A stretch of DNA of 64,000 bases from Syntrophaceae bacterium (GCA_013177795.1 JABLXY010000003.1:475244-539243); one strand, 5' to 3'. Numbered from the stretch's first letter, positions 31,006 to 40,315 are shown. The notes: generated by a model not told the origin, from the letters alone. Translations and numbers: made by a program.

Positions 31006-31671
31006 ATGGCGCTGATCGAGCTCAGAGATTACGCGCACACGCCCACGGGCCGGGGGAAGGGGCTGGAGAAGTTCTCCTTCACGCTCGCGCCGGGCGACGC
31101 CTACAGCCTGCACGCCGACCGGATCGACGACGCCCATCTCTTCCTGCGGGCCCTGGCGACCCTCGAGCCTCCGGAGGAGGGGAGCTACCGGTTCAACGGC
31201 GAGGAAGTGGATTTCACGAGACGCCGGCGGCTCCTGGCCGTCCGCAGGAAGATCGGCTACCTCGGCGTCGATGCCGCCCTGATCAGCAACCGATCGCTGA
31301 GAACGAACCTGCTGCTCGGCCGGTACTTCCACGAGAACAGGCTCGATCTGACCCTGAGCGAGGACGTGCTTTCCCTGTGCCGTCTTTTCGGCATCGAGGA
31401 AAAGCTCGACCTCCGCCCCGCGCAGGTTGCGCCGGAAGATGCCCGGGCGGCCGTGATCGTCCGGGAGATGACGAAGGGGGCCGAGGTGTTTCTCATCGAG
31501 CAGGCCTTCGTCGCCCTGCCGCGCCTGGCGGCGGAGCTCTACATCGGGATGATCCGGGAGAGGGTCGATTCGGGTGTCCCCTGTGTCTACTATGCCGGGC
31601 TGACAGAGTACGACCGCCTGTTCAAGAAGCGGGACATCTACATCCGGGAGGGCGTCCTGAGCGTCGTCTGA
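31006..31671 (+). CDS. Catalytically degenerate MlaF-like ABC protein (pseudo-ATPase)
   Basis: 221 residues that align end to end with MlaF by pattern, for example TLAPGD, GSYRFNGEEVDF, LLAVRRKIGYL and SNRSLRTNLLLG. Every catalytic element is changed. The Walker A region reads LHADRIDDAH (35-44) with no Gly-Lys-Ser/Thr. The signature region reads VAPEDARA, Walker B is VFLIEQAF where DEPF is expected, and the H-loop region YYAGLTEYD has no histidine. The reading frame is intact and its position in mlaF's slot between mlaE and mlaD is conserved, so it looks like a maintained pseudo-enzyme. It could be a structural or regulatory subunit whose partner ATPase is encoded elsewhere. Confidence 0.8.
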   Translation: MALIELRDYAHTPTGRGKGLEKFSFTLAPGDAYSLHADRIDDAHLFLRALATLEPPEEGSYRFNGEEVDFTRRRRLLAVRRKIGYLGVDAALISNRSLRTNLLLGRYFHENRLDLTLSEDVLSLCRLFGIEEKLDLRPAQVAPEDARAAVIVREMTKGAEVFLIEQAFVALPRLAAELYIGMIRERVDSGVPCVYYAGLTEYDRLFKKRDIYIREGVLSVV

Positions 31672-31694
31672 GCGCCGTCCCGTTTGGGGGAGTC

Positions 31695-32642
31695 ATGGAA
31701 CTGAAATTCAGCGGCATGGATCGCGTCGTCGGCATCTTCATCATCGCCGTCGTCGCCCTCATGGTAGGCTCCGTGGTCCTCCTCGGCAGGGGCAAGGACT
31801 GGTTCCGGCCGACGGTGACGTACTACGCGCTGTTCAAGGAGAATTACAATTTGTCCCCGGGCTCGCCCGTGAAGCTCTACAAGGCCGAGATCGGGAAGGT
31901 GAAGGACGTCACGCTCGTCGGGGACGCCGTCCGCGTGCGGCTCTCCATCTTCGATGAGTTCCGCAACCGGTTCCGGGAAGACACGGTGGTGACCGTCGAG
32001 AGCCCCACCCTCATCGGGTCCGAATACGTGGCCGTGCGGCCGGGCAAGCCCGAGAGCCGGCTCATCGAGCCCGAGGGGACGGTCAAATCCGAGGAGAAGA
32101 GGACCCTCTCGGAGATCCTGGCGGAGTACGAGGTGGAGGAGACGGCCAAGCGCCTGACGGAAACCATCCGGAACCTCGCCGACATCGTCGAGGAACTGCG
32201 GGATCCCGAGGGGCCGCTGTTCCGGTCCCTGAACAGCATCGAGAGAAACCTGAAAAACGTGGAAGCCGTCACGAACGATCTCCGGGAAGGCAAGGGGACG
32301 GCGGGACGGCTCCTGCGCTCCGAGGAGCTCATCGACCGGCTCAACACGTCGATGGAGCGGCTGGACAACGTGCTGCAGGGCCTCGAGGGAGCCGCGCCCG
32401 AGGTGACGGCGAACCTGAAGGAGAGCATGGAGAAGATCCGGGAGATCACGGTCAATCTCGAGAGGGGAAGCCGCGACGTGCCCGCCGTCATCCGGACGAC
32501 GAAGAGAGGCGTCGAGGAGATCCGGGAGGGTCTCGACGAGATCAACCGCGTCGTGCAGGCAATCCAGAAAAACCCCCTGGTTCGCGGGAATCTCCCCCCG
32601 AAACCCGAGGGGAAAGATCTCGACGCCGGCCTGAGGAAGTGA
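31695..32642 (+). CDS. mlaD: MlaD-like MCE domain protein
   Basis: 315 residues. One N-terminal membrane anchor (about 10-30), then an MCE domain (about 40-118) with YYALFKENYNLSPGSPVKLYKAEIG and SPTLIGSEYVAVRPG, and a long C-terminal helical region (about 150-300) with repeated leucine/asparagine spacing that resembles the coiled extensions of larger MCE proteins. MCE hexamers form a hydrophobic tunnel for lipids across the periplasm. GGGGGAG precedes the ATG. The helical tail may bridge part of the periplasm. Confidence 0.9.
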   Translation: MELKFSGMDRVVGIFIIAVVALMVGSVVLLGRGKDWFRPTVTYYALFKENYNLSPGSPVKLYKAEIGKVKDVTLVGDAVRVRLSIFDEFRNRFREDTVVTVESPTLIGSEYVAVRPGKPESRLIEPEGTVKSEEKRTLSEILAEYEVEETAKRLTETIRNLADIVEELRDPEGPLFRSLNSIERNLKNVEAVTNDLREGKGTAGRLLRSEELIDRLNTSMERLDNVLQGLEGAAPEVTANLKESMEKIREITVNLERGSRDVPAVIRTTKRGVEEIREGLDEINRVVQAIQKNPLVRGNLPPKPEGKDLDAGLRK

Positions 32643-32649
32643 GACAGCC

Positions 32650-33576
32650 ATGAAAACGGTCCACTGCTGCCTGTTGTCCGTCCTGGTGATCCTCGCGGCG
32701 TCCTGCGGCGGGAAGAAGGACGCCGTGGTGCCCAGGCACGTCAGCGCCGGCGCCGAGCAGATCGCCAAGGGGATGCCCTTTTCCGAGCGGGGCTGCTACG
32801 CCAGGGCCCTGGAGCATTTCTCCCGTGCCCAGGAACTCTGCACCGCCGTCGGGGACAGCCGCTGCATGGCCATGAGCGCGAACAACATCGGTGTCGCCTA
32901 CCGTGCCATGGGGGAGGCCGGGGCGGCCATCCCCTTCTTCGAGGATGCCCTGCGCCTCTACAGGCGCCTCGGGGACCCGGGACACGTGCGGCAGACGCTG
33001 TCGAACCTGGCGGCTGCGCAGGTCGACGCGGGGGATTACGCATCGGCCGGGAAGAACATCGACGAGGTCCTGGGGATCGAGGCCCCGCCCAAGCCCTTCG
33101 TCCCCGCCATGACGGTGAAGGGGATCCTGCTGGCCAGGCAGGGGGACCTCAAAGGGGCCGAGGCGACGCTGCGGGAAGCGCTCGGCGAGATCCGCCGCAG
33201 AGACCCGGAAGGCGGGGCGGCGGCCCATTCCGCGATGGGCGAGGTTCTCCTCGGGCAGGCCCGCTACGGCGAGGCCGTCCCCTTTTTTGAGAAGGCTCTT
33301 GCCCTCGACCGCAAGGCGGGGTTCTACAGGGGGATCGCCGACGGCTTCGCCGCCCTGGGCCTCTGCCACGCCGGTATGAAAGACGACGTCTCGGCCGTGC
33401 ATGCCTGGGAGCAGAGCGTGCGGATCTACGCCCTGCTGGGCATGCAGGAAAAGGTCAAGTCGACGATGGCGCTGCTGGAGGAGGCGGCAAAACGCTCGAA
33501 CCGCGACATCGGGCTCACCCGTGCCCTCGCGGAGCGCTGGCTCAGGGGGGAGATGACGGGGAGCCTCTGCGAGTGA
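32650..33576 (+). CDS. TPR-repeat lipoprotein at the end of the mla-like operon
   Basis: 308 residues. Signal peptide with lipobox LAASCGG (lipidated Cys about residue 19) followed by at least five TPR-like helical pairs, for example YARALEHFSRAQEL, NNIGVAYRAMGEAGAAIPFFEDAL, AEATLREAL, GEAVPFFEKALALD and ALGLCHAGMKDD. It starts 8 bases after mlaD stops. A periplasm-facing lipoprotein with TPRs at this position could be an adaptor for the transporter at the outer membrane, in place of MlaC/MlaA; this is inference only. Confidence 0.85.
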   Translation: MKTVHCCLLSVLVILAASCGGKKDAVVPRHVSAGAEQIAKGMPFSERGCYARALEHFSRAQELCTAVGDSRCMAMSANNIGVAYRAMGEAGAAIPFFEDALRLYRRLGDPGHVRQTLSNLAAAQVDAGDYASAGKNIDEVLGIEAPPKPFVPAMTVKGILLARQGDLKGAEATLREALGEIRRRDPEGGAAAHSAMGEVLLGQARYGEAVPFFEKALALDRKAGFYRGIADGFAALGLCHAGMKDDVSAVHAWEQSVRIYALLGMQEKVKSTMALLEEAAKRSNRDIGLTRALAERWLRGEMTGSLCE

Positions 33577-33649
33577 TGCCGCAGGCGACTCGTCTCTCCC
33601 GCGACCCACTCCTCCGGTATTCCAATATTCCAACCCACACGAGGAAGCC

Positions 33650-34537
33650 ATGGACGTCTTCGGCCTCGGCCAGTGTTCCCTCGACTACCTCGGGCGGATC
33701 CCCGCCTGGCCCGAACCGGACACGAAGCGCGAGTTTTTCGACATGGTCATCCAGGGGGGCGGGCCCGTTGCCACGGCCCTCGTCGCCCTGTCGCGCTGGG
33801 GGCTCGCCTGCCATCTTGCGGGCGTCACAGGCGACGATCCCTTCGGGCGGCAGATCGCCCGGTTTCTCCGGGACGAGGGCGTGGACGTGTCGGGCCTCGT
33901 CGAGAGGCCGGGACAGCGCTCGCAGTTCGCCTTCATCGCCGTAGAGCCCGGGGGGCGGAGGACCATCTTCTGGCAGAGACCGACGGGCGAGGCGCTCAGG
34001 CCCTCGGAGGTCCGGATGGACGTGCTCCGCGCCTGCCGCGTCCTGCACACCGACGGGCTCTTCATCGAGGCCTCCCTTGCCGCAGCGGCCGAGGCGAAGC
34101 GGCAGGGACTCCTCGTCGCCGTCGACGCGGGCACCCTGCGGGAAGGGATGCTCGAGCTGGCCCGCGCAAGCGACTGCTTCGTCGCCTCCGAGTCCTTCGC
34201 CCGGGCGCTTGTCGGCGGGGACGACCCCCTGGCGGCCTGCAGGAAAATCCTCGAGTTCGGCTGCCGGATCGCCGGCGTCACCCTGGGGGCGAGGGGCTAT
34301 GCGGCGATGTTCGACGGGCGGTCGATCGTGAAGCCCGCCTATGCCGTCGAGGCCGTGGACACGACGGGTTGCGGCGATGTCTTCCACGCCGGCCTCACCT
34401 ACGGCCTCGCCCTCGGATGGGACCCCGGGAAGAGCTTCGACCTGGCGGCCTGGGCGGCGGCGCAGGTGGCGACCCGCATGGGCGGGCGGGCGGGGATCCC
34501 GTCCATCGACGCTCTGCTGCGAAAGGGCTACGGATAG
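33650..34537 (+). CDS. PfkB-family carbohydrate/nucleoside kinase
   Basis: 295 residues of the ribokinase fold. The N-terminal GLGQCSLDYLGRIP and GGGPVATALVALSRWG substrate-binding regions are followed by the C-terminal PfkB signature VDTTGCGDVFHAGLTYGLALG with the catalytic aspartate. Family members phosphorylate sugars or nucleosides with ATP; the substrate cannot be read from sequence. It lies 9 bases before an ADP-ribosylglycohydrolase gene, so a ribose-containing substrate released by that enzyme is plausible. The upstream gap (33577-33649) contains an ATATTCCA direct repeat. Confidence 0.9.
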   Translation: MDVFGLGQCSLDYLGRIPAWPEPDTKREFFDMVIQGGGPVATALVALSRWGLACHLAGVTGDDPFGRQIARFLRDEGVDVSGLVERPGQRSQFAFIAVEPGGRRTIFWQRPTGEALRPSEVRMDVLRACRVLHTDGLFIEASLAAAAEAKRQGLLVAVDAGTLREGMLELARASDCFVASESFARALVGGDDPLAACRKILEFGCRIAGVTLGARGYAAMFDGRSIVKPAYAVEAVDTTGCGDVFHAGLTYGLALGWDPGKSFDLAAWAAAQVATRMGGRAGIPSIDALLRKGYG

Positions 34538-34546
34538 GGATTGCCC

Positions 34547-35488
34547 ATGGAGAGGCTGCTTTCGAAGTTCATCGGGGCCCTGGTCGGGGGCGCCCTGGGA
34601 GATGCCATCGGGGAGAAGGCCTTTCGATGCGCGGGGCGCGAGGCCCTCCTGGAGGCGATCGCCGGCGCCGGCGTCCTGCGCTGGACGGACGACACGGCCA
34701 TGTCGATCGGCCTGGCCGAGTCGATCTGCGACAGGGGCGGGATCGACCCGCAGCACCTGGGAGACACGTTTAGGCGCCGTTACGGGCAGGAGCCCTGGCG
34801 GGGCTACGCCTCGGGCCCGCCGGCGGTCTTCGCCGCCGTGGAGTCGGAGGGGCTGTCCTACGAGGAGGCGGCGAGAACGCTCTTCGGCGGCAGAGGCTCC
34901 CTGGGCAACGGGGCGGCCATGCGGGTCGCCCCCGCGGGCCTCTTCTATCACGACGCCCCCGATCTCTACGAACGAGCGGCCGCCTCGGCGGCGGTGACGC
35001 ACGCGCACCCCGTCGGCATCGACGGGGCCGCCGTCCTGGCCAAGGCGGTGGCCGTGGCCGCAACACTCGACCCGGCGAATGCGTTCCCGCAAGCGGAATT
35101 CCTCGAGACGCTCGTCGGCTTCTCCCGGACCCACGCGTTCTGGGGGAAGATCCGCCTGGTGCGCGAGCTGCTGCAGAAGGCGATCCCCCCGGGGGAGGCC
35201 GCGACGCGCCTCGGCCGGTCGGTGGCCGTTGACGAGTCCCTGCCCTTTGCCCTCTACGCCTTTCTCCTGCACCCGGGGTCCTACCGCGAATGCCTGCTGT
35301 GCGCCGTCCTCGAGCCCGGCGACCGGGACACCGTGGGCGCCATGGCCGGCGCCCTCTCCGGCGCCTATCTCGGTGTCGAGGCAATCCCCGCGGCATGGCG
35401 GGGAAAGCTCGAGGCCGGCCCGGCCATCGAAGAGCTCGCCCGCCGCCTCTTCCGCGCGTGGCGCGCCCCGCCATCCGTCCCCGGTTGA
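34547..35488 (+). CDS. ADP-ribosylglycohydrolase (DraG/ARH-like)
   Basis: 313 residues, all-helical. Paired-magnesium ligands are visible in GALGDAIGE, LRWTDDTAMSIGLAES and GDRDTVGAMAGALSGAYLG; GNGAAMRVAP and THAHPVGIDGAA also match the family. Members remove ADP-ribose from arginine or serine, or hydrolyse related N- or O-glycosidic bonds of ribosides. The ATG at 34547 (MERLLSKF) is preferred to an upstream in-frame TTG. Its close linkage to a PfkB kinase suggests a salvage pair in which freed (ADP-)ribose is processed. No dinitrogenase reductase ADP-ribosyltransferase gene is nearby. Confidence 0.9.
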   Translation: MERLLSKFIGALVGGALGDAIGEKAFRCAGREALLEAIAGAGVLRWTDDTAMSIGLAESICDRGGIDPQHLGDTFRRRYGQEPWRGYASGPPAVFAAVESEGLSYEEAARTLFGGRGSLGNGAAMRVAPAGLFYHDAPDLYERAAASAAVTHAHPVGIDGAAVLAKAVAVAATLDPANAFPQAEFLETLVGFSRTHAFWGKIRLVRELLQKAIPPGEAATRLGRSVAVDESLPFALYAFLLHPGSYRECLLCAVLEPGDRDTVGAMAGALSGAYLGVEAIPAAWRGKLEAGPAIEELARRLFRAWRAPPSVPG

Positions 35489-35547
35489 CGGTCACGGGGA
35501 ACTCCTGGTGGAAGGGATGAGCGCAGAGTAAAGGAACGCGTGTTGCC

Positions 35548-37122
35548 ATGGTTGGACGGGTGATCATCATCGGGGCGGGACTTGCGGGATTGACGGCGGC
35601 CCTTGCCGCCCGGAAAGAGGGGGCGGCGGTGCTCATCGCCGACCGGGGCCCCATCGGCCTGGGGACAAACTCCGCCCTGGCCAACGGGGTCATGTCGGGC
35701 CCCTCGGAACGGTACGCAGCCGAGGACTACATCCGCGACACGCTCCGCGCGGGGTGCGGTCTCAACTGCGCCGCCCGGGTCAGGCTCACGGCCCGCGAGG
35801 CGCCGTCGGCCTTCCGGCTGCTGCGCTCCGTCGGGATCCCCATCCGGGAGCGTGGCGCCCAGCGGACGGTCGTGTCGCCCGACCCGTCGGTGATCCCCGG
35901 GGTGACCCTCATGCGGATGCTGGCGGATCACGTCCGCGGCCTCGACGGCGTCCGCTTCCTGCCCGGCTTCTGCGTGACGGAACTCCTTTGCCGCGACGGC
36001 CGCGCCTGCGGGATCCGGGGGTTTACCCGCAGGGGCGAACCGCTGCAGATCGAGGCGCCGGCCGTGATCCTGGCCACGGGCGGGGCCGGGGCCGTCTGGC
36101 GGCGGCACGACAACCAGAGGCGGATCATGGGGCAGGGCTATGCCCTGGCCGCACGGGCCGGCCTGGAGCTTCTGGACATGGAGTTCGTGCAGTTCTACCC
36201 CCTCGTGCTGGCCGAACCGGGGCTTCCGGCCCTCATCGTCTACCCGCCCTTTGCGCGCGAGGCGAGGCTCATCGGCGCCTCGGGCGAGGACATCCTCGAG
36301 AAACACGGCCTGGCCGACGTCAACGACGCGATCGTCAAGAAGCGCGATCGCTTCTCGGCCCTGCTCTTCGAGGAAGCGCAGGCAGGGGGCGTCTTTCTCG
36401 ACCTCCGGGGCGTCCCCGCCGCGGCCTGGGGTGTCCACCCCCTGGCGATCTTCCGGCGGCTCCGCTTCCCCTTCCGGGAAAGGCCCGTCGCGGTGGCCCC
36501 CGCCGCGCATTTCATGATGGGCGGCGTGCGCGCCGCCGAGACCGGCGAGACGGCCCTCGCGGGGCTTTTTGCCTGCGGGGAGATCCTCTGGGGCCTGCAC
36601 GGGGCCAACCGCCTGGGCGGCAATGCCCTGACGGAGTGCGTCGTCTCGGGGGCGCTCGCGGGCCGGTTCGCCGCGGAGCGGGCCCTGGCCGCGGCGCCCG
36701 CCCCGTCCTGGGGCCGGATAGCGGAGCCCGCGGCGAGGGCCGGCGGGGCGGCGACGGCGGCTCCATACCGGGAGATCCTGGCAAGCCTGCGGGATGCGGC
36801 CTGGGGCGGTGCCGGGGTCGTCCGGTCGGAGAATTCCATGCGCAAGGCCCTCTCGTTGCTCGACGCAATCGAGGATCGGCTCGACCGTCTTGCCCCGCAG
36901 TCCGTGCCGCAGAGGCTTGCGGACTTCGACCTGCGCGCCGGGGCCCTGACGCTGAGGGCCGTCCTCCAGGCAGGCCTCGCCAGGGAAGAGAGCCGGGGGA
37001 GCTTTCTGCGGAGCGACCGCCCTGCGCAGGACGACGGCCGCTGGAGGCGCAACTCCTGCCTGCAGTACGACGTGGCCGGCCGCCGGTTCACGGTGGGCGA
37101 CCTTCCCGTGGAAGAGGACTGA
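35548..37122 (+). CDS. FAD-dependent oxidoreductase, fumarate reductase/L-aspartate oxidase family
   Basis: 524 residues. The N-terminal dinucleotide-binding motif is GAGLAGLTAALAARKEGA; other family marks are LGTNSALANGVMSG, ATGGAGAVWRRHDNQRRIMGQGYALAARAG, the active-site region APAAHFMMGGVRA and LHGANRLGGNALTECVVSG. The C-terminal helical domain is present. It resembles NadB and the SDH/FRD flavoprotein, but several NadB positions differ and no nadA or nadC is adjacent, so the substrate is left open. It follows the ADP-ribosylglycohydrolase gene by about 60 bases on the same strand and converges with the ligase-like gene. Confidence 0.82.
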   Translation: MVGRVIIIGAGLAGLTAALAARKEGAAVLIADRGPIGLGTNSALANGVMSGPSERYAAEDYIRDTLRAGCGLNCAARVRLTAREAPSAFRLLRSVGIPIRERGAQRTVVSPDPSVIPGVTLMRMLADHVRGLDGVRFLPGFCVTELLCRDGRACGIRGFTRRGEPLQIEAPAVILATGGAGAVWRRHDNQRRIMGQGYALAARAGLELLDMEFVQFYPLVLAEPGLPALIVYPPFAREARLIGASGEDILEKHGLADVNDAIVKKRDRFSALLFEEAQAGGVFLDLRGVPAAAWGVHPLAIFRRLRFPFRERPVAVAPAAHFMMGGVRAAETGETALAGLFACGEILWGLHGANRLGGNALTECVVSGALAGRFAAERALAAAPAPSWGRIAEPAARAGGAATAAPYREILASLRDAAWGGAGVVRSENSMRKALSLLDAIEDRLDRLAPQSVPQRLADFDLRAGALTLRAVLQAGLAREESRGSFLRSDRPAQDDGRWRRNSCLQYDVAGRRFTVGDLPVEED

Positions 37123-37176
37123 CGCGGGGCAAACAGGGGGATCGTTCGGGCCCCTGCCGCATCCCCGGTCGGGCGC

Positions 37177-38772
37177 TCAGTCGCTTTCCCCGCGAAGAAT
37201 CGCCTCGAGCGACTCGAGGGAATCCGCCTCCTCCGGCGGCTTGTCCTTCCACCGCACGATGCGGGGCCTCTGCAGGGCGATGCCCGACTTGCGCCGTGCC
37301 GAGGGCTCCATGCCCTCGAAGGCGATCTCGAAGACGAGCTGCGGCCTGACGGCACGGACGGGGCCGAACCGTTCGAGGGTGTTGCGGCGGATGAAGGCGT
37401 CGATGCGCCCAATCTGCTCGGCCGTGAGCCCCTCCGCGATGCGGGCCACGGGGACGAGCCGTCCCCTGCGCCACAGGCCGAAGGTGTAGTCGGCCGCGCG
37501 ATCCTCCCGCTCACCCTGCGCCGGCCGGGCATACAGCAGGACCGCATCGACCGTGCGGGGCTCGATTTTCCATTTCCACCAGCTGCCCCGGTGCCGACCG
37601 GCCTCGTAGGGCGAATCGAGCCTCTTGAGCACGAGGCCCGCGGCCCGCATGTCCCGGCAATGCCTGCGCCTCGCCGTCAGGTCCTCCCAGCTTTCGTCCG
37701 GCAGAGCGGGCGAGAGGAGACACCGCCCTTCCGGCCCGGGGGCTGCGAGAAGCCTCTCCAGGGCTTCCCTCCTCTCGTGCAGGGGCGATCGCCGGATATC
37801 GATGCCTCCCGATTCCAGCAGATCGAAGGCCATGAGGACCGCGGGGACTTCCTCGAGAAGCCGGCGCGTCGCAACGGTGCGCCCGACGCGTTTCTGCAGC
37901 AGGTCGCCGGGCAGGGGGCGCCCGTCCTTCCACGGCAGGACCTCCCCGTCGAGGACCGTCCCCTCGGGCAGGCTCCCTGCCTCCCCGGCAATCTCCGGGA
38001 ATGCCCGGTTGAGCAGCTCGCCGCCGCGGGACCACAGGAAAACCGCCCCGCCGCGCTTGACGGCCTGGACCCGTATCCCGTCCCACAGCCACTCGGCGCA
38101 CCACTGCCGCCTGGGGCCGAGGCCCCCGGGCATCCCGTCGAGCAGGCAGGCGAGGTGGAACGGGTAGGGCCGGCTGACCTCTGCGTCGCTGCCGTCGGCC
38201 GAGAGGAGACGGCGGAAGAAATCCGCCGACGGCTCCCAGGGGGCGAGGAGGCGGTGCGCGATGACATGCGCCTCGATGCCCGAGAGTTCGCCCAGCGCGC
38301 GGATGACCGTCTGCCTCGAGGCGCCGGCACGGAAGCCGCCCGCGAGCATCCGGTTCCAGACGAGGCGCTGCCGTTCGTCCATCTGCCGCCAGGTCTCCTC
38401 GACCCGCGCGCGGCAGCTCTCCCCGTCGGCGTCCTGCATCGGCAGCAGCCGCTCCTCCACCAGGGCCCGCAGGCCCGGCACGCCCGACCCTCCCGCCCAC
38501 GGCACGACGAGGGCCATCGTCTCGGCCGAATCCCCCACCGCCTGCCGGCAGACGTCGAAGAGCCATTCGGGGATGTCCGCCGCCTCGCAGGCCCATTGCC
38601 GGAGACGCGCTGCCGCGACGGCCCGCCCGGTCCACTCGCCGAGCAGAAAGAACAGGGCCCACGCGGCATCCCCCGGCGGGGCCTCCGCGAAGTAGCGCCT
38701 CAGCGCCTCGACCTTCCGCGAGGTCTTCGTCGTCTCGTCGAGTTCGAAGCACAAATCGGTGAAGCGCTTCAT
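37177..38772 (-). CDS. Bacterial LigB-type ATP-dependent DNA ligase homologue lacking the catalytic lysine
   Basis: 531 residues in the layout of the ligase-associated repair family: N-terminal helical DNA-binding domain (about 1-210), adenylation domain, C-terminal OB-fold. Motif I, normally EWKWDGIR with the AMP-accepting lysine, reads EWLWDGIR; codon 229 at 38088-38086 is CTG (Leu). In motif IV the expected acidic residue before GLxLKR is Ala (A378 in RAAGLVLKR). Motifs III ([14 protein letters not shown]) and V (WWKWK) are intact. It should not form a ligase-AMP intermediate, although it may bind nicked DNA. The neighbouring exonuclease gene is the usual partner; the family's helicase and phosphoesterase partners are not here. 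Confidence 0.87.
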   Translation of the reverse strand: MKRFTDLCFELDETTKTSRKVEALRRYFAEAPPGDAAWALFFLLGEWTGRAVAAARLRQWACEAADIPEWLFDVCRQAVGDSAETMALVVPWAGGSGVPGLRALVEERLLPMQDADGESCRARVEETWRQMDERQRLVWNRMLAGGFRAGASRQTVIRALGELSGIEAHVIAHRLLAPWEPSADFFRRLLSADGSDAEVSRPYPFHLACLLDGMPGGLGPRRQWCAEWLWDGIRVQAVKRGGAVFLWSRGGELLNRAFPEIAGEAGSLPEGTVLDGEVLPWKDGRPLPGDLLQKRVGRTVATRRLLEEVPAVLMAFDLLESGGIDIRRSPLHERREALERLLAAPGPEGRCLLSPALPDESWEDLTARRRHCRDMRAAGLVLKRLDSPYEAGRHRGSWWKWKIEPRTVDAVLLYARPAQGEREDRAADYTFGLWRRGRLVPVARIAEGLTAEQIGRIDAFIRRNTLERFGPVRAVRPQLVFEIAFEGMEPSARRKSGIALQRPRIVRWKDKPPEEADSLESLEAILRGESD

Positions 38773-38818
38773 GGCCACGAGGCAAGAGGCGGAGGCACGG
38801 CCGTCCCCGCCGCCGGCA

Positions 38819-39835
38819 TCAATCCTCCATCCATTCGCCGGCGGCAAAGCCGGCCTGCAGCGGTTTTGCGTCGATGCCCCTCTCCCGGAGCAGCCGGACG
38901 ACGGGATCGACATGGCCGTGGGTGACGAAGACCTCTTCCGCGCCCGTCGCCGATACGGCATCCAGGAGGCCCGGCCAGTCCGCGTGGTCGGAGAGCGCAA
39001 AGCCCCGGTCGACGCCGCGGCGCCGCCTCGCGTCGCGAAGGCGCATCCAGCCCGAGGCCAGCGCCGTGGCGCACGCGCCGAAGCGCCGCAGCCAGCTGGC
39101 GTGGCGGGCCGAGGGCGGCGCGATGACGATGGCCCGGCTGAAATCGGCCTTCCTCCCCGCCTCGGCCGGAACCGTGTTCGGCAGCCCCACCCCGCTCATC
39201 CGGTAGCGGCGGTTCATCTCCTCGACCGAGGCGTGCGTGAAGATGGGCCCCATGGCGGGGTCGAGGCCCATGAGGACCCGCTGCGCCTTGCCGAGGGCGT
39301 AGGCGAAGAGCACGCTGGCGCGGCCCGCCTCCTGGTTGGACCGCCACCAGGCGCGGATCTGCGCGAAGAGCGCCGCGGGCTCGTCCCACCGGTACACGGG
39401 GAGGCCGAAGGTGGACTCCGTGATGAAGCCGTGGCAGCGCAGGGGCTCGAAGGGGGCGCAGGTGGGGTCGGCCTGGAGCTTGTAGTCGCCGCTGAACACC
39501 GTGACGCGGCCCCGGTGCTCGATGCGCACCTGGGCCGAGCCCAGGATGTGCCCCGCCGGGTGCAGCGACAGGCGGACCCCGTCGAGGGCCACGGTCTCCC
39601 CGTACCCCACGAACCGGATCGGGGCGTCGTTCCCCAGCCGGGTCCTCAGCACGTGGGCGCCGTCCCGGGCGGCGAGGTAGCTGCGGCAGCCCCGAACGGC
39701 GTGATCGGCGTGCGCGTGGGTGATGACGGCGCGCTCCACGGGGCCCCGGGGATCGATGTGAAAGCCGCCGGCCTCGCAGGCGAGGCCCTGCTCTGTCATC
39801 CGCAGGGGGATCATGATGGAGGGAGTATGGCACAA
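38819..39835 (-). CDS. Ligase-associated metallo-beta-lactamase-fold DNA exonuclease
   Basis: 338 residues from the longest start; translation could begin at 39814 (MIPLRM) or a few codons later, since no ribosome binding site decides it. The metallo-beta-lactamase core has the HxHxDH metal motif in [11 protein letters not shown], then [25 protein letters not shown] and, near the end, [13 protein letters not shown] and [11 protein letters not shown], as in the CPSF/SNM1-like beta-CASP-related exonucleases. Family members sit beside ATP-dependent ligases in a damage-repair set. Here the metal site is intact although its partner ligase is not. The 46-base gap to the ligase-like gene suggests one operon. 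Confidence 0.88.
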   Translation of the reverse strand: MCHTPSIMIPLRMTEQGLACEAGGFHIDPRGPVERAVITHAHADHAVRGCRSYLAARDGAHVLRTRLGNDAPIRFVGYGETVALDGVRLSLHPAGHILGSAQVRIEHRGRVTVFSGDYKLQADPTCAPFEPLRCHGFITESTFGLPVYRWDEPAALFAQIRAWWRSNQEAGRASVLFAYALGKAQRVLMGLDPAMGPIFTHASVEEMNRRYRMSGVGLPNTVPAEAGRKADFSRAIVIAPPSARHASWLRRFGACATALASGWMRLRDARRRRGVDRGFALSDHADWPGLLDAVSATGAEEVFVTHGHVDPVVRLLRERGIDAKPLQAGFAAGEWMED

Positions 39836-39896
39836 ACCCCCGGCCCCTGCAACGGAGGCGGGCTCCCCGGCGGCCCGGGAGCGGCGGAAAATCTGC

Positions 39897-39926
39897 TTGA
39901 CAGGCGTCGCGGGGGGGCGATATGGT
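39897..39926 (+). promoter_or_regulatory. Promoter of cspA with a long leader
   Basis: -35 TTGACA (39897-39902), 18-base spacer, -10 TATGGT (39921-39926). The start of transcription would leave a leader of about 130 bases before the cspA ATG, as in many cold-shock genes with structured 5' regions. Confidence 0.65.
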
Positions 39927-40063
39927 TCGCCCTGTGGTCTAAGGGGGGGACCATTCTGGAGGGAATAGGGGCCGCCGATCCGGGGTCTGTCGGACGGTTC
40001 CCGCTTTTTCTGTCAGAGTGTCTGCTCCCGGCCATCGATTTTTTTTGCACAGGAGGGAACACG

Positions 40064-40264
40064 ATGGCGCAGGGAACCGTAAAGTGGTTCAACGAGAAGA
40101 AAGGGTTCGGCTTCATTCAGCAGGACGGGGGCGGCGATCTCTTCGTCCATTACACGGCCATCAAGGCCGCTGGATTCAGGAGCCTGCAGGAAGGGCAGCG
40201 GGTCCAGTTCGAGGTCGAGACGACGGACAGGGGCCCGAAGGCAAAGAACGTAGAGGCGATCTGA
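40064..40264 (+). CDS. cspA: Cold shock protein (CspA family)
   Basis: 66 residues, one cold-shock OB-fold. RNP1 is KGFGFIQ and RNP2 is DLFVHYTAI; the start [14 protein letters not shown] is typical. It binds single-stranded RNA and DNA and melts secondary structure. The ribosome binding site AGGAGGG lies 7 bases before the ATG. It has its own promoter about 140 bases upstream and its own terminator, so it is monocistronic. Confidence 0.97.
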   Translation: MAQGTVKWFNEKKGFGFIQQDGGGDLFVHYTAIKAAGFRSLQEGQRVQFEVETTDRGPKAKNVEAI

Positions 40265-40286
40265 TCGCGGCAAGACCCTGCAAGAG

Positions 40287-40315
40287 GCGGCACCGGTTCG
40301 GTGCCGCTTTTTTTG
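40287..40315 (+). terminator. Intrinsic terminator after cspA
   Basis: 9-bp stem GCGGCACCG/CGGTGCCGC followed by seven T. Confidence 0.92.
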
